38,998 nucleotides of DNA from Martensiomyces pterosporus (lineage: Eukaryota; Kickxellomycota; Kickxellomycetes; Kickxellales; Kickxellaceae): contig MU604038.1 in assembly GCA_025201845.1 (NCBI GenBank), positions 18,280 through 57,277 on the forward strand. The letters are read 5' to 3'. Positions 1 to 9,064 of the stretch are shown in pieces. Below the pieces are notes generated by a model. The model was not told where the DNA came from, did not search any database, and was given only the letters and a program-made list of their open reading frames with translations. Position numbers and translations under genes: made by a program. Every line of letters starts with the position of its first letter. Position 1 is the first letter of the stretch.

Positions 1-229
1 CGTCAAAGTTGGTCAGCTGTGTTTGGAGCTGCGGCAGAATGTCCTGCTTGAACTGTGCGCCCGAGAACCCCTGCCCGTTCCAGATAACCTTTGTCGTGTC
101 CTGGTAGAACTTGCCTACCGACTTGCTCCACGAGCGATAGTACTGCTCCACGAACTTTTCCGCATGGTTGATCGACTGCGTGATCTTTTGCTGTGTCGGG
201 AGCTGCGCTGCACTTGCCACCGAGTTCAT
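1..229 (-). CDS. NXT1: NTF2-like mRNA export cofactor (p15/NXT1-like), 3' end outside window
   Basis: The minus strand from the ATG at 229 reads open for 76 codons to the window edge, so only the N-terminal part is present. The visible protein has an NTF2-fold N-terminus: an AEKFVEQYY helix at about residues 24-32, then FYQDTTKVIWNGQGFSG at about 41-57. This matches the first helix and the WNG...SG strand region of NXT1/p15. In that family the protein pairs with Mex67/NXF1 to carry mRNA through nuclear pores. NTF2 itself and other NTF2-like proteins share the fold, but the IWNG..FSG pattern favours NXT1. No intron is seen in this part. The next feature upstream is the tRNA-Gly on the same strand, 173 bp away. 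The assignment rests on recognised family pattern over a partial sequence. Confidence 0.72.
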   Translation of the reverse strand, partial: MNSVASAAQLPTQQKITQSINHAEKFVEQYYRSWSKSVGKFYQDTTKVIWNGQGFSGAQFKQDILPQLQTQLTNFD

Positions 230-402
230 TGCTGTCCTTGAGGTGTATAAAAGAGTTGTAGCAAAAGACCGAGCTGGTTCTATCCACACCCATATCCGAA
301 TTACAGCAACGCTGAGTGGAGGGACTGGGTAGCCAGCCTGCCACTTTGCAGCTGCGTTTTGGGACTGCGCACATGGCGCACAGAAAAAGAGAGAGCAAAA
401 TG

Positions 403-473
403 TGCGTCCGCCGGGAATCGAACCCGGGTCTACCGCGTGGCAGGCGGCAATCATACCTCTGGACCACAGACGC
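403..473 (-). tRNA. tRNA-Gly (anticodon GCC)
   Basis: The reverse complement is 71 nt and folds as a tRNA. The 7-bp acceptor stem GCGTCTG/CGGACGC has one G-U pair and is followed by discriminator A. The anticodon stem encloses loop CTGCCAC, giving anticodon GCC. The T arm is CCCGG-GTTCGAT-CCGGG-like with a perfect B box GGTTCGATTCC. It closely resembles eukaryotic tRNA-Gly(GCC). There is no intron and no encoded CCA. A TTTT run begins a few bases past the 3' end and can serve as the Pol III terminator. Confidence 0.96.
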
Positions 474-477
474 GAAT

Positions 478-516
478 CGGCAATCAGATCACAAGCTAAT
501 CACCTTCTGATTGCCG
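478..516. repeat. 10-bp perfect inverted repeat beside the tRNA
   Basis: CGGCAATCAG at 478-487 is the exact reverse complement of CTGATTGCCG at 507-516, with a 19-base spacer. It lies just upstream of the tRNA-Gly in its transcription sense. It could be chance or a small hairpin; no function is claimed. Confidence 0.6.
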
Positions 517-855
517 AGGCACAAAGTAGTATATTCATTCATAGGTTCACTACTCTTGATCTTTGACAGCTGCTTGATCCAAATAGCCCAGCAGCGGTCA
601 GGTGTCGCGTCCTCACGGGAGGCTTGATATGCGGTTCCTCGAAATGTCTTTGTGTGTGGGAATGGGTGGCTTAGCATCTGCAATGTTGGCATGTATGTCG
701 TTATCTCTGGGTCTGCTGACCTTCCCTTGGTGACTCCGCTACATGTCCTGTTGGTGATATCCGGGGTGTGACGATATCGTCTATGATATGAGCAATGAGG
801 TGGATGTCAAACGGGTTTAAAAGAAACGAGGAATCCAGTGTCGCAGTCAAAATCA
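517..855. other. Intergenic stretch, no gene seen
   Basis: No convincing coding frame, RNA gene or repeat was found. Short frames here carry no recognisable protein pattern. Confidence 0.6.
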
Positions 856-882
856 TCGAAGTCGAAGTCGAAGTCGAAGTCG
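856..882. repeat. Simple repeat (TCGAAG)4 plus TCG
   Basis: A perfect hexanucleotide microsatellite of 27 bp. It sits about 20 bp before the leader segment of the first mini-gene. Confidence 0.9.
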
Positions 883-980
883 TATCATTTACATTGCAAT
901 CGCAATCGAAAGACGCTGACGTCCTCCATTTTTACTTTTCTTGTTGCTGATTACCAATTCAACCTCGTTTACTATCAAGC

Positions 981-1097
981 ATGCCGCCCAAGAACGTCGC
1001 TGTAGCCGAAGTCATCTCTGCTATTCCTGTCGGAACTCTTGCTACTCCCAGCGGTCGAACCTCTAGTGAGGAAAGACAACATTTGCGATGGATCTGA
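981..1097 (+). CDS. Tiny ORF (38 aa), copy A of a tandemly duplicated mini-gene, possibly frameshifted
   Basis: The ATG at 981 opens 38 codons ending at TGA 1095-1097. The peptide is not recognised. It is clearly related to the 34-aa ORF at 2416: both share the ground plan V-S/I-A-x-P-x-G-T...TPS-x-RTS-x-EER. About 57 of 72 bases match over the central coding block. The upstream leaders share two identical 15-bp blocks (905-919 with 2315-2329, and 934-948 with 2341-2355). Both ATGs follow ATCAAG plus one base. The TGA lies inside a second ORF (1088-1276) in another frame, so this may be the front half of a gene broken by a single-base change. Whether a peptide is made is unknown. Confidence 0.4.
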   Translation: MPPKNVAVAEVISAIPVGTLATPSGRTSSEERQHLRWI

Positions 1098-1276
1098 TCA
1101 AAGGACTTAAAGACCGGCAAGCCGAGCGGAACGATAACCGCCCCAAGAGGAACGATCCAAAGCCCGTAGATCACATGGCTGCAGAAGGATCTAAGAACGA
1201 CCTGAAGGATACGAGACCCAGACCCGACAGGCATTTAAACCTGGGACGTAGAGCGTCCAGTAAGAGAAAGGCTTAG
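1088..1276 (+). CDS. Small basic hydrophilic ORF (62 aa), possibly the rear half of copy A
   Basis: The ATG at 1088 overlaps the end of the preceding 38-codon ORF in a different frame. The 62-residue product is lysine/arginine/aspartate-rich, has no hydrophobic segment and ends in a basic SSKRKA tail. It resembles no family I can name. Overlap with the front ORF, and the absence of an own leader, make a frameshifted continuation as likely as an independent gene. A stop at 1067-1069 prevents this frame from extending upstream. Low confidence. Confidence 0.3.
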   Translation: MDLIKGLKDRQAERNDNRPKRNDPKPVDHMAAEGSKNDLKDTRPRPDRHLNLGRRASSKRKA

Positions 1277-1379
1277 TTCAGCTTAGTTTAGTTTTAGTCT
1301 GTTTAAGAGCACGACCCTCCTCGACTGAAAGCATCACATTCTCTGTCATGCCGTAATCCTTGTTTCTGACAATCCGCCG

Positions 1380-1520
1380 TTTGTGATGCGAGACTTGACT
1401 CATCGCCAGAGAGCGTTTCATCTGCTTCATGGACAAAGTTCAGATGGCATCTAAGCTGCCTCCCATATCCTTCTGCAGATGAAACGCTCTCTGGCAGTGA
1501 GTCAAGTCTCGCATCACAAA
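1380..1520. repeat. Near-perfect 46-bp inverted repeat with 49-nt loop (foldback)
   Basis: The left arm is 1380-1425 and the right arm 1475-1520. The right arm's reverse complement matches the left arm at 44 of 46 positions; the two differences lie together near 1402-1403. The loop is 1426-1474. Similarity fades outside the arms. Transcribed either way, it would give a long stable hairpin. It could be a foldback or MITE-like element remnant, a small-RNA precursor, or a transcription-end structure. No transposase is nearby and no clear target-site duplication was seen. Confidence 0.9.
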
Positions 1521-1531
1521 CAGCGAATCAT

Positions 1532-1573
1532 GACACCACATTTTGTGTGGTGTCTCCACGGAAGCCTGGAGAC
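1532..1573. repeat. Two adjacent small hairpins
   Basis: GACACCACA (1532-1540) pairs with TGTGGTGTC (1546-1554) across a 5-nt loop. The overlapping GTCTCC (1552-1557) can pair with GGAGAC (1568-1573). They lie 11 bp past the large foldback and may be part of the same structured element. Confidence 0.6.
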
Positions 1574-1787
1574 GCAGTTACGCAAAATCTCGCTGTGCAT
1601 GGGCATGAATCGCTATGTATATGGTCATGTGGAGGCTTGGCGGCTGAAATGCTGTCATGTGTGTAATTGTTACTGGCTCTGACGACAGTAAGCGGTGGTT
1701 GTACTGTACGCCCTAAGCCGCTGATAAAGCACGAGCGTGGTAGCAGCAGCTATGTCAAGAGCACTACGATGCGAAGAGCTGAGCGGG

Positions 1788-1795
1788 TATAAAAG
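1788..1795 (+). promoter_or_regulatory. TATA box of the CsbD-like gene
   Basis: TATAAAAG lies 157 bp upstream of the ATG at 1945, a usual spacing for fungal genes with a roughly 100-nt leader. Confidence 0.55.
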
Positions 1796-1944
1796 CGACG
1801 GAGGATCCATGGGTTGGAGAGAGTATCATTGTACCATCTAACCATCTGACATTTCTTGCTGGTTTTATCTGAAGGCGTAGTTTTATCTCTCTTATAAACA
1901 ATCCAATACCCATCTATCGTCAAAAAGGCAGCTTTGACAACGCA

Positions 1945-2187
1945 ATGGAGCACGCAGGCGAACGCATCAAGGAAAACCTGGAGTACGCCAAGGGTCAGGC
2001 TAAAGAGGCCTTCGGTAAGGTATTCCACCAGGAAAGCCTGCGTGACGAGGGCGCTGCGGACAAGGCCAAGGCAAAAGCTGACAAGGCGGCGACCAAGGGC
2101 AAGCAGCAGATGAGCAGCATGACCGACGAAGTGCAGAGCACGGCGCGGCACGCAAAGTCGAATGTCAAGGACGCCATGTCGAAATAG
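1945..2187 (+). CDS. CsbD-like small hydrophilic stress protein (80 aa)
   Basis: A single exon encodes 80 very hydrophilic residues. Residues 5-45 follow the CsbD pattern of two amphipathic helices (GERIKENLEYAKGQAKEAFGK, then a second DKAKAKADKAA helix). The remainder is Lys/Ala/Ser/Gln-rich and LEA-like. CsbD-family proteins in bacteria and fungi are induced by general stress; their biochemical role is unclear. The start is fixed by a good context (acgcaATGG) and a TATA box 157 bp upstream. The leader (1893-1923) matches the leader of the mini-gene at 2416 at about 23 of 31 positions, so the three small genes here seem to share an ancestral promoter/leader. No membrane segment or signal peptide is present. 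Confidence 0.75.
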   Translation: MEHAGERIKENLEYAKGQAKEAFGKVFHQESLRDEGAADKAKAKADKAATKGKQQMSSMTDEVQSTARHAKSNVKDAMSK

Positions 2188-2415
2188 GATTTACTTGCCT
2201 GTCCTTGGTTTTCTGGAGTAAAATATTTGTGGTGAATCGGCTTTCATGTATTGCTGATTTAAATTATAACAACCATCATCTAACATTGCATCACATCGAG
2301 ATAACATTGGGTCGATCGAAAGACGCTGAGGTTTCTCCAAACTTTTCTTGTTGCTTATACCCGGAGTCGTAGCTGTTCTCTTCATAACCAACCCAATTTC
2401 CAGCTACCATCAAGT

Positions 2416-2520
2416 ATGTCGCTAGAGAACACTGCCGCCAATGTCGTCTCTGCTGTTCCTGCTGGAACACCTACCACCCCCAGCTGTCGGACCTCAAATG
2501 AGGAAAGACACCACACCTGA
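2416..2520 (+). CDS. Tiny ORF (34 aa), copy B of the tandem mini-gene
   Basis: The ATG at 2416 opens 34 codons to TGA 2518-2520. It is paralogous to the ORF at 981 in leader and coding sequence (see that entry). Similarity ends near its stop, and no counterpart of the basic 62-aa ORF follows. This copy therefore looks truncated, or the short peptide is the functional unit. Its leader also resembles that of the CsbD-like gene lying between the two copies. Function unknown. Confidence 0.38.
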   Translation: MSLENTAANVVSAVPAGTPTTPSCRTSNEERHHT

Positions 2521-2708
2521 CTGGAAATCAGCACTGGCGTATCGGATTAGATTTCTGCTTCATGCGTTACAGACAAGCACCAGGCAGCTACCACGCCTTC
2601 CGTGCATTTTCACGCATCTACACCGCATTGGGAGCACTTCTCACACATGCTTGTAAACTCAAATGTAAAAGCAAGTTGACCTAGGATAAGCTATAAACCG
2701 GCAAATGT

Positions 2709-5700
2709 TTACTGTGTCTTCTTGGTGTCCGCAGCGACGTCGTCTTCGTCGTGGGAGACAGCGGGTGGGTCGACAAATGTGCGCGAGACCCACTTCATCA
2801 CTTCATCGACAAAGATGATGGGGAGCGAGATGTACAGCACGGCCTTCCACTCGACGGCGCCCAGGGGAGCGACGCTGAACACGGTGTTGAAGAACGGCAC
2901 GTAGAGGATCATAAAGTGAAGGGCAAACGAGAGCATCACGGCGGCGATAAGCGAGGGGTTGCGCCACAGCGGGACCTCGAACAGAGAGGCGTTCTCCGAA
3001 AGCGAGTTCATGGCGTTGAACATCTCGATGCTGACCAGGATGCTCAGCGAAATGGTGCTGGCAATGACCGCGTGCTGCCCGCCAAAAGTCGCTGCGCAGT
3101 CCATGCGGTCGCTGAACAGCCTGTCGCACTGGTGGAAGTGAGTGAGCTCGTAGTACGACACCTGCGGGCCGTGGGGCGAGTAGATGTAGTGCCAGGCATA
3201 TCCGCCGATGGTTGCCACGCCGACATAGACACCAATCACCATGTAGCGGAAAAGCAGCCACCCAGAGACGATGGGCTGCTTGGCCGACCGGGGCTTGTGC
3301 TGCATGATATGCGGGTCGGGAGGGTTGAAGCCCAGCGCAGTGGCGGGCAAGCCGTCAGTGACCAGGTTAACCCACAGGAGCTGCACGGGGATCAGCGCCT
3401 CGGGCATGTTCAGAAGCACCGTGAGGAAGATCGAGACTACCTCGCCAATGTTCGACGAGATCAGGTACCGGATAAACTGCTTGGTGTTGTCGTAGATGGA
3501 GCGGCCCTCGGCGACGGCCATCTCAATGGTTGCAAAGTTGTCGTCAGCCAGAACCATGTCAGCAGCCAGCTTGGCCACGTCAGTGCCAGTGCCCATAGCC
3601 ACACCAATGTCGGCCTTCTTGAGCGCAGGAGCGTCGTTCACACCGTCGCCAGTCATAGCCACAACGTGGCCAGCCTGCTGAAGGAGGTTGACAAGCTTCA
3701 TCTTGTGCTGGGGCTCGGTGCGAGCAAACAGGCGCGCCGTCTGCACGCACTTGCGCTGCTCCTCATCGGTCATGGCGTCGAACTCGGCACCAGTGTAGCA
3801 CAGGCCAGAAGCCTCGGTGTCCTCGTGCTTGCCAAACACACCAATCTCGCGGCACACGCTCTCGGCAGTCTGCTTCGAGTCGCCAGTAATAACAACAACA
3901 CGGATTCCAGCATCGTGGCAGTGCTTGATGGACTGGCGCACCTCAGGGCGTGGGGGATCGTGCATGCCAACCAGACCAACAAACGTCATCTGCGACTCGA
4001 CCTTCTCAAAGGAGCCCTCGGCAGCGTTGTCCTCGATGGTGTCCGCCAGCGACTGGCCACTGGGGCCAGCCTCGCGGGTGGCCAGAGCCATAGTGCGCAG
4101 GGCATACGCAGAACCAAGGTTAGTGGCCGCAGCAATAATCTCAGAGCGCAGGGCATCAGTCAGGGCAACAGTGTCATCGCCAACCACCGCAAATGCGCAG
4201 CGGGCCAGGATGTTCTCTGGTGCGCCCTTGACCATAAGCCGGTCGACCTTGTGCTCGCTGTCGTACACAAGCACAGACATGGACTTGCGCTCGCGCGAGA
4301 ACTCGAGAGTGGTCAGCCGCTTGAATCTGTGCTGCACCCACTGGCAGCAGGCCTGGGCACGGTCAGCCCTGGACAGGGTGTCGAGGGTTTTGTTAAACTT
4401 GGCGCTCAGAGTACCAATCTTCTCAACAAGGACCTTGAGTGCTGCCTCAGTGGGCTCGCCGACGTGGTGGTAGTGCTTCTTCTCGTGCTGATAAGAGATA
4501 GTCGCGTCGTTGCACAGCGCACTAACAAGGACCACGTCCTGGAGTGCACGGGTCGAGCCAGGGATGGCAGCAGGGTCAGCAGCAGCGTTAACAACAGTCG
4601 CGCCGTTGGTGTCGATGACACTGCCGGCGGGGCTGAAATCGGATCCAGTGACTTCGAGCTCGTGCAGGCGCGAGTTGGAGTCGAGGACAATAACGCGGGA
4701 AACAGACATCTGGTTGGTCGTCAGGGTGCCGGTCTTGTCAGAGCAGATGACGCTGGTGCATCCAAGGGTCTCAACACTCGGCAGGGAGCGCACAATCGCG
4801 TTCTTCTCGGCCATGCGGCGGGTGCCCAGAGCCAAGCAAGTGGTGATGATGACAGCGAGCCCCTCGGGGATGGCAGCGACGGCCAGAGCAACAGCAATCT
4901 TGAAGTAGTAGACGGCGCCGCGCACCCATCCATGGTGCGAGGGCTCGTTGAAGTGACGCACGTTGATGACCCACACGAGGATGCAGATGACAGTGATGAC
5001 CTTGGCCAGCATGTCGCCAAAGTCGTCGAGCTTCTTCTTCAGTGGAGTCTTCTCCGAGATCTGGTCAGTGATTGACGAGTGGATGTCTCCAATAGCAGTC
5101 TTGGCGCCAGTAGAGGTGACTACGCAGTGAGCGCGGCCAATGACGACCGAGGTACCAGCAAACACCATGTTGACCTGATCCTGCACGACAGCGCGTGCGC
5201 CATCAAGCTTGTCCGCATCAATAGTCTCAGCAATCTTGGTCACGCTGACAGATTCGCCAGTGAGCAGCGCCTGGTCGACACGCAGAACCGAGGACTCCAC
5301 AGAGAGCACGCGCGCATCGGCGGGGATCTTGTCACCAACGCTGACAACGATGATATCTCCAGGGACGAGCTCCTGGGCATGAACCTTTGAAACCTGTCCG
5401 CCGTTCCTCAGCACGCGGCACTCGTCGGGCGAGTACTCCTTCAGGGCCTCAATCGCATGCTCTGCGCTGGTCTCTTGCAAGACGCCGACAGTCGCGTTGG
5501 CAACCAGAATAAGCATGATGACGATGGGCTCGACGTAAGCAGTCAGCTTGTCGTTGTCTTCCTCAAAGAACGCAAGGACCAGCGAAACCAGAGCCGAAAC
5601 AAGCAGAATGATGACGAGCTGGTCCTGGAACTGCTCCAAGATAAGCTCCCAGATGGGGGTGGGCGGGTCTTCCGGCAGCTCGTTGCGGCCGTACCTTTCC

Positions 5701-5798
5701 TGGCGCTCCGAAACCTGCGAATCAGTCAGGCCATCGTCGGCGATTACGTGCAGCTGGTCAAGGACCTCCTGCGTAGTTGCGTGGTATGCAGCATCCAT
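2709..5798 (-). CDS. SERCA-type P2A Ca2+-transporting ATPase (1029 aa)
   Basis: A single-exon ATP-driven Ca2+ pump, probably of the ER membrane, that refills luminal calcium. Motifs in order (numbered from the ATG at 5798): actuator LTGES 179-183; M4 IPEG with E312; phosphorylation loop DKTGT with Asp354; KGAPE 524-528; hinge TGDGVND 716-722. Calcium ligands of M5/M6 are all present (N783, E786, N811, T814, D815), as is the M8 [13 protein letters not shown] stretch. Length and layout fit SERCA rather than PMR1 or plasma-membrane pumps. A seven-codon extension upstream lacks an ATG; the [13 protein letters not shown] start matches the family N-terminus. After M4 it reads PEGLAV, not the animal PEGLPAV; as I recall, filamentous-fungal SERCAs share this. 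The C-terminus ends in an acidic tail without a KDEL-like signal. It is head-to-head with the malic enzyme across 2.3 kb. Confidence 0.96.
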   Translation of the reverse strand: MDAAYHATTQEVLDQLHVIADDGLTDSQVSERQERYGRNELPEDPPTPIWELILEQFQDQLVIILLVSALVSLVLAFFEEDNDKLTAYVEPIVIMLILVANATVGVLQETSAEHAIEALKEYSPDECRVLRNGGQVSKVHAQELVPGDIIVVSVGDKIPADARVLSVESSVLRVDQALLTGESVSVTKIAETIDADKLDGARAVVQDQVNMVFAGTSVVIGRAHCVVTSTGAKTAIGDIHSSITDQISEKTPLKKKLDDFGDMLAKVITVICILVWVINVRHFNEPSHHGWVRGAVYYFKIAVALAVAAIPEGLAVIITTCLALGTRRMAEKNAIVRSLPSVETLGCTSVICSDKTGTLTTNQMSVSRVIVLDSNSRLHELEVTGSDFSPAGSVIDTNGATVVNAAADPAAIPGSTRALQDVVLVSALCNDATISYQHEKKHYHHVGEPTEAALKVLVEKIGTLSAKFNKTLDTLSRADRAQACCQWVQHRFKRLTTLEFSRERKSMSVLVYDSEHKVDRLMVKGAPENILARCAFAVVGDDTVALTDALRSEIIAAATNLGSAYALRTMALATREAGPSGQSLADTIEDNAAEGSFEKVESQMTFVGLVGMHDPPRPEVRQSIKHCHDAGIRVVVITGDSKQTAESVCREIGVFGKHEDTEASGLCYTGAEFDAMTDEEQRKCVQTARLFARTEPQHKMKLVNLLQQAGHVVAMTGDGVNDAPALKKADIGVAMGTGTDVAKLAADMVLADDNFATIEMAVAEGRSIYDNTKQFIRYLISSNIGEVVSIFLTVLLNMPEALIPVQLLWVNLVTDGLPATALGFNPPDPHIMQHKPRSAKQPIVSGWLLFRYMVIGVYVGVATIGGYAWHYIYSPHGPQVSYYELTHFHQCDRLFSDRMDCAATFGGQHAVIASTISLSILVSIEMFNAMNSLSENASLFEVPLWRNPSLIAAVMLSFALHFMILYVPFFNTVFSVAPLGAVEWKAVLYISLPIIFVDEVMKWVSRTFVDPPAVSHDEDDVAADTKKTQ

Positions 5799-8105
5799 CT
5801 TGGCGAAGGCGAAATGCAAGCAACCACCAGTGTTTATATTTTGTGCTTTGCTTCAGGGGGTGTATGGACTGTGGAGAGAAAACAAAAGAAGAGCAAAGAA
5901 GCAAGTGAACAGGACACTCTGTGAGACACTGTGTAGGCTTGCTGGTTTACTGCTGTCTCGTTGTGGTTGCCGTCGCTAAAATAAACAACAACAATAGCGA
6001 TAGGCAGCGCAGTGCTTCAAGCCTTGGGTTCTCTACCAATAGACGAATATGACAGGCGAATGTAGAATAAGAGAAGAGTGTAGCTGCAAACTGAACCTGT
6101 GTATGCGGAAACAAACAGGGGGTGGAGCAGATTGAAGAGCAGACTGCACCCTCTTTGCTCTAGCGTCTCCTGGGATTACTGGCGCCAGTGTGGCCGGCTG
6201 GAAGCAGTGCTGAGCGTCGCTTCTGGAACTTCGTATACAGGTCACAGTAAGTGGTGGTGGGTGGCGCGAATGGGAAAACGAGCCAGCTCCCGCTGTCCAA
6301 TCACTTGTTCACACGCTGCGCTCCGTTATCTCCTGGCGCTGATTTTTAGCTCACACCTTTTGCACGGGGATTGCCAATCCCGCAACAGCAGCCCTTGGGC
6401 GTTTGTGGTTAGGCTGGCTGCTCCTGCGAGCACCAGGGCTGCAAGGCATGTCGACGCCAGCCAGCCTGTGCGAGTGACAGGCGCAAGCAGAAAGGGCAGC
6501 GAGGCAGGTATGTGAAAGAGCTTGCAGCAGCATTGGCTAACAGCAGGGAGGCTTGCATCCAGAGGACAATATGGAAAGTTCCATCTCCGCGAGCATCTGC
6601 CTCTCCCAGAGTGAGAACGGCGGCGACAGCGTCATTTGGCTCTGCCATTCAGGTGAGCAGGGCTGGTGTAGTGGCACGAGCAGACCCACATACGCAGATT
6701 CGTGTGCGTGCATCTCGGCGGGAGCTCGAAAGCAGCTGGCTCTGCACCATGAAGCGGCTTGTGAGCAAGATGCGCCCCTGAGCTGACCTGCACCGAATCG
6801 GCTCGGATCGAGCCAGCCTCAGCCTCTATGCGGCTGGAGCCGAGTCGTGCTGGAGCTGCAAGGGCTGGAGTGCGCAATTTTTTTGTGGGCTGGCCCGCTT
6901 GGGCGCCTGGCTTGGAATTCTCCGTGCGGCGGTGTCGCGTGCATGTGAGGGCTGCTTGACAGAAGAGCACACCAAGCATCAAAGCTGCGCTTGCGCGGGA
7001 TACCGGTAACTCTGGAGCTGGCGGGCTGGTGGAGCGCTGCTTGCAAGTGCGGGCAATTAAACGCCTGGCGCATTTTGTTTTGATCGCTCTCCTCCGGGCT
7101 GGAAGTGCGGACGACAGGCGGGTGCTGATGGATCGGCGGCATGACCTGTGCGCGGGGGTGGTCGCGAGCGCACGGGCCTTCCTAATTCGGCTTACATGTT
7201 CACATAGGCAAAGTTGCCGCCCCGTTCTGCAAAAACAAGGAGAGCAGCTCTGGGAAATATGTATACACGCGAATATGCATACGTGTATGTATGTGTGTGG
7301 GGGTGCTGTGTCGTGTGGGACTGGTGCTGGAGCATTGTTTGTTTTTTTTTTTACTCGGGGATGTTGGTGCCGAGTATGCTGGCGACTACATCCTCCCCCA
7401 AACTGAAGCCACAGCTCGCAGCGGGTTTGCCAGCCAGCATGGATGGTTTTGGAGGCGTCGGGTGGTTATGATTCATATAGAAAAGCGCCAGGGGTAGCAA
7501 CCACAGATGTCAAACAGCGCCATCAGCAGCAGGCACTTGCACACACACGCAATTCTGCCCCATGCTTGAGAAGGAGGCTGTGGCATGTAGCCAGAAAAGA
7601 AAGCCTCGTTGACAGAAATGGCAGCAAGCACTAGAGAGATTGCCTGGCCAAGAGCGCTTCGTGCTACAGCAGCGACAGTCCACAGCTCCCATTCCTTTTT
7701 CTCCTGTCTGTTTGCTCGCTCAACGAAACGCCAATACTAGCACAGCACACTACTTTATCCATACTCTCTTTCTACAGGCACCCAACACAAAGCTACACAC
7801 AGGACTGATCTTTTTTTGGCACACGGTATTTCGGTCTGCCTTCTTTCCTGTGCTCGCTCGCTCAATATTACTCATATCTGGAACGTTACAGATACACAGT
7901 CAACCTTGCAGAAGAGCAGCCCCCCAAGCGCGCGCTCAGTGTCTACAAAACCCGGCCGCTTTATCCCTTTGGCCGATTAGTCGAGTGACATACAGATCGT
8001 GCATACAAATTATCCACAAACTACCTCGCCCATTTACAGGGAAATAGCACCCGATTTCTCTTGCCTCCAGCACCCTTTGTACTATTAACCACAGCTGTCG
8101 CCACC
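5799..8105. other. Long divergent promoter region between SERCA and malic enzyme
   Basis: No gene is supported in 2.3 kb. Frames on both strands are short, without family resemblance and rich in Cys/Arg/Ser typical of noise. There is a GT-rich patch near 7270-7320, a T run near 7340, and an imperfect hairpin-forming patch near 6798-6843. The length suggests a large bidirectional control region or an undetected noncoding transcript; sequence alone cannot decide. Confidence 0.5.
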
Positions 8106-8201
8106 ATGCTTGGACTGAGGGCTATTAGAGCAGCGAGCGCAAGCACGAAGCCAGCGGCCTCCACGGCTGTGGGCGCGCTACTGCGCCATGGACAGACAAA
8201 G
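8106..8201 (+). CDS. Probable alternative first exon of malic enzyme: mitochondrial presequence
   Basis: The ATG at 8106 in an ideal context (gccaccATG) opens 32 codons with five basic residues, no acidic residue, and many Ala/Ser/Thr: a classic matrix-targeting presequence. The exon ends in AAAG followed by the donor GTAAGC at 8202, phase 0. The pyrimidine-rich acceptor at 9051-9052 (TTCCCTAG) is also phase 0. Joining them adds codons TCA TAT CGC ACA and runs straight into the ATG at 9065 of malic enzyme. The junction gives a K-SYRT segment like a processing-peptidase region. The predicted product is a 629-aa mitochondrial isoform. The alternative, an independent small gene reading through the donor, lacks family support. 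Transcript data would settle it. Confidence 0.65.
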
Positions 8202-8813
8202 GTAAGCGCCGAGCTCCGCTCTCTGCTGACAAACTCCAATGCCTCTGTGGTTGACCGAACGGGAGATGAAACAGGCAGCCGAGGCACGAACACGTTCCCG
8301 GTGCACAGCGACTGGTTTCCGCTGCTGCTGGCCGCGTTTGTTCTGGTTCCCGAATTGACCCGAGGCGGTGTGGAAAGTGAGTCTCAAACACCCACCCCCT
8401 CCTTCCTCAAATGCAGATCCCACCCCATAGGCTGAAAACAGCGCCTGCTTCGCATGGCCCCCTATTCGCCCAATAATTAGCGCCTGCCATTTTCGCACCT
8501 TGGTGCTGCCCAAAGCACGCTCTCTGGAATTCACCTGGCTGTGCTCCTTTGTGCGGGGATTAACCCACCCCGCCCCGGGTGGCAGAAAGGGCCATATGCA
8601 ACAGGTTCATGGGTGGTGATGTGCTTTTTCCCTCTCCGCGCTTGGGCCAAATGCGTCCTTAACGCGGGGGTGCACAACAAACAACAAATGAGGCGCCTGG
8701 GCCGGAGGCCGTGTGCCATACAGTGACGACAACGCATAGGCGCAAACACAGGCGGTGGTGTTCGCCCAACGGCGAGTTTCCTTCTGTGGCTGCTGCTGCT
8801 GCCTCCTGGTTGG

Positions 8814-8821
8814 TATATAAA
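8814..8821 (+). promoter_or_regulatory. TATA box inside the long first intron (short malic enzyme transcript)
   Basis: TATATAAA lies 244 bp upstream of the ATG at 9065. It is followed by a CT-rich stretch (about 8830-8860) typical of fungal transcription starts. It sits inside the putative 8202-9052 intron, so it would drive a separate transcript lacking the presequence exon. Confidence 0.6.
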
Positions 8822-9064
8822 CCCACCGAGCTTTCCCTCTCTCTGGCTCTTGCTCTGACCCGAATCAGCCTGGATACACATTATTCACACTACCTTAAAA
8901 GAACACAGCCACTGCGAGTGCACGAAGCAGCCCTTCTCCAGCTCTGCCTCCCCCACTTTGTACTTTACCAACAACAACAAGCAAGCCACTCTTTTCTTAT
9001 TCCCACCCCCTGTGTACCAACATTGTTCTTCCTTTCTGCAACCCTTCCCTAGTCATATCGCACA

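Larger units (their letters stand above)
1277..1787. other. Intergenic stretch holding a large foldback
   Basis: No gene is supported. A 67-codon frame starting inside the right hairpin arm (1479-1682) has no recognisable protein pattern and was not called. The main structures are the 46-bp inverted repeat (1380-1520) and two smaller hairpins just after it. Confidence 0.6.

Noticed and set aside
246..253. TATAAAAG on the plus strand next to the NXT1-like start
   Set aside because: Wrong orientation and only 17 bp from the minus-strand ATG, with no plus-strand gene to serve.
2751..5075. 774-codon plus-strand frame opposite the SERCA gene
   Set aside because: It is antisense to a complete, highly conserved pump. 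The long open frame follows from the pump's biased third positions and has no family features.
7640..8047. 135-codon plus-strand frame upstream of malic enzyme
   Set aside because: No ATG-driven family resemblance; lies in probable promoter or leader sequence.
8202..8435. Read-through of the presequence exon into a frame with one hydrophobic segment (FPLLLAAFVLVPEL)
   Set aside because: Could be a small mitochondrial membrane protein, but it ignores a consensus donor and matches no family. The spliced link to malic enzyme explains the exon better. Worth keeping in mind if no junction reads exist.
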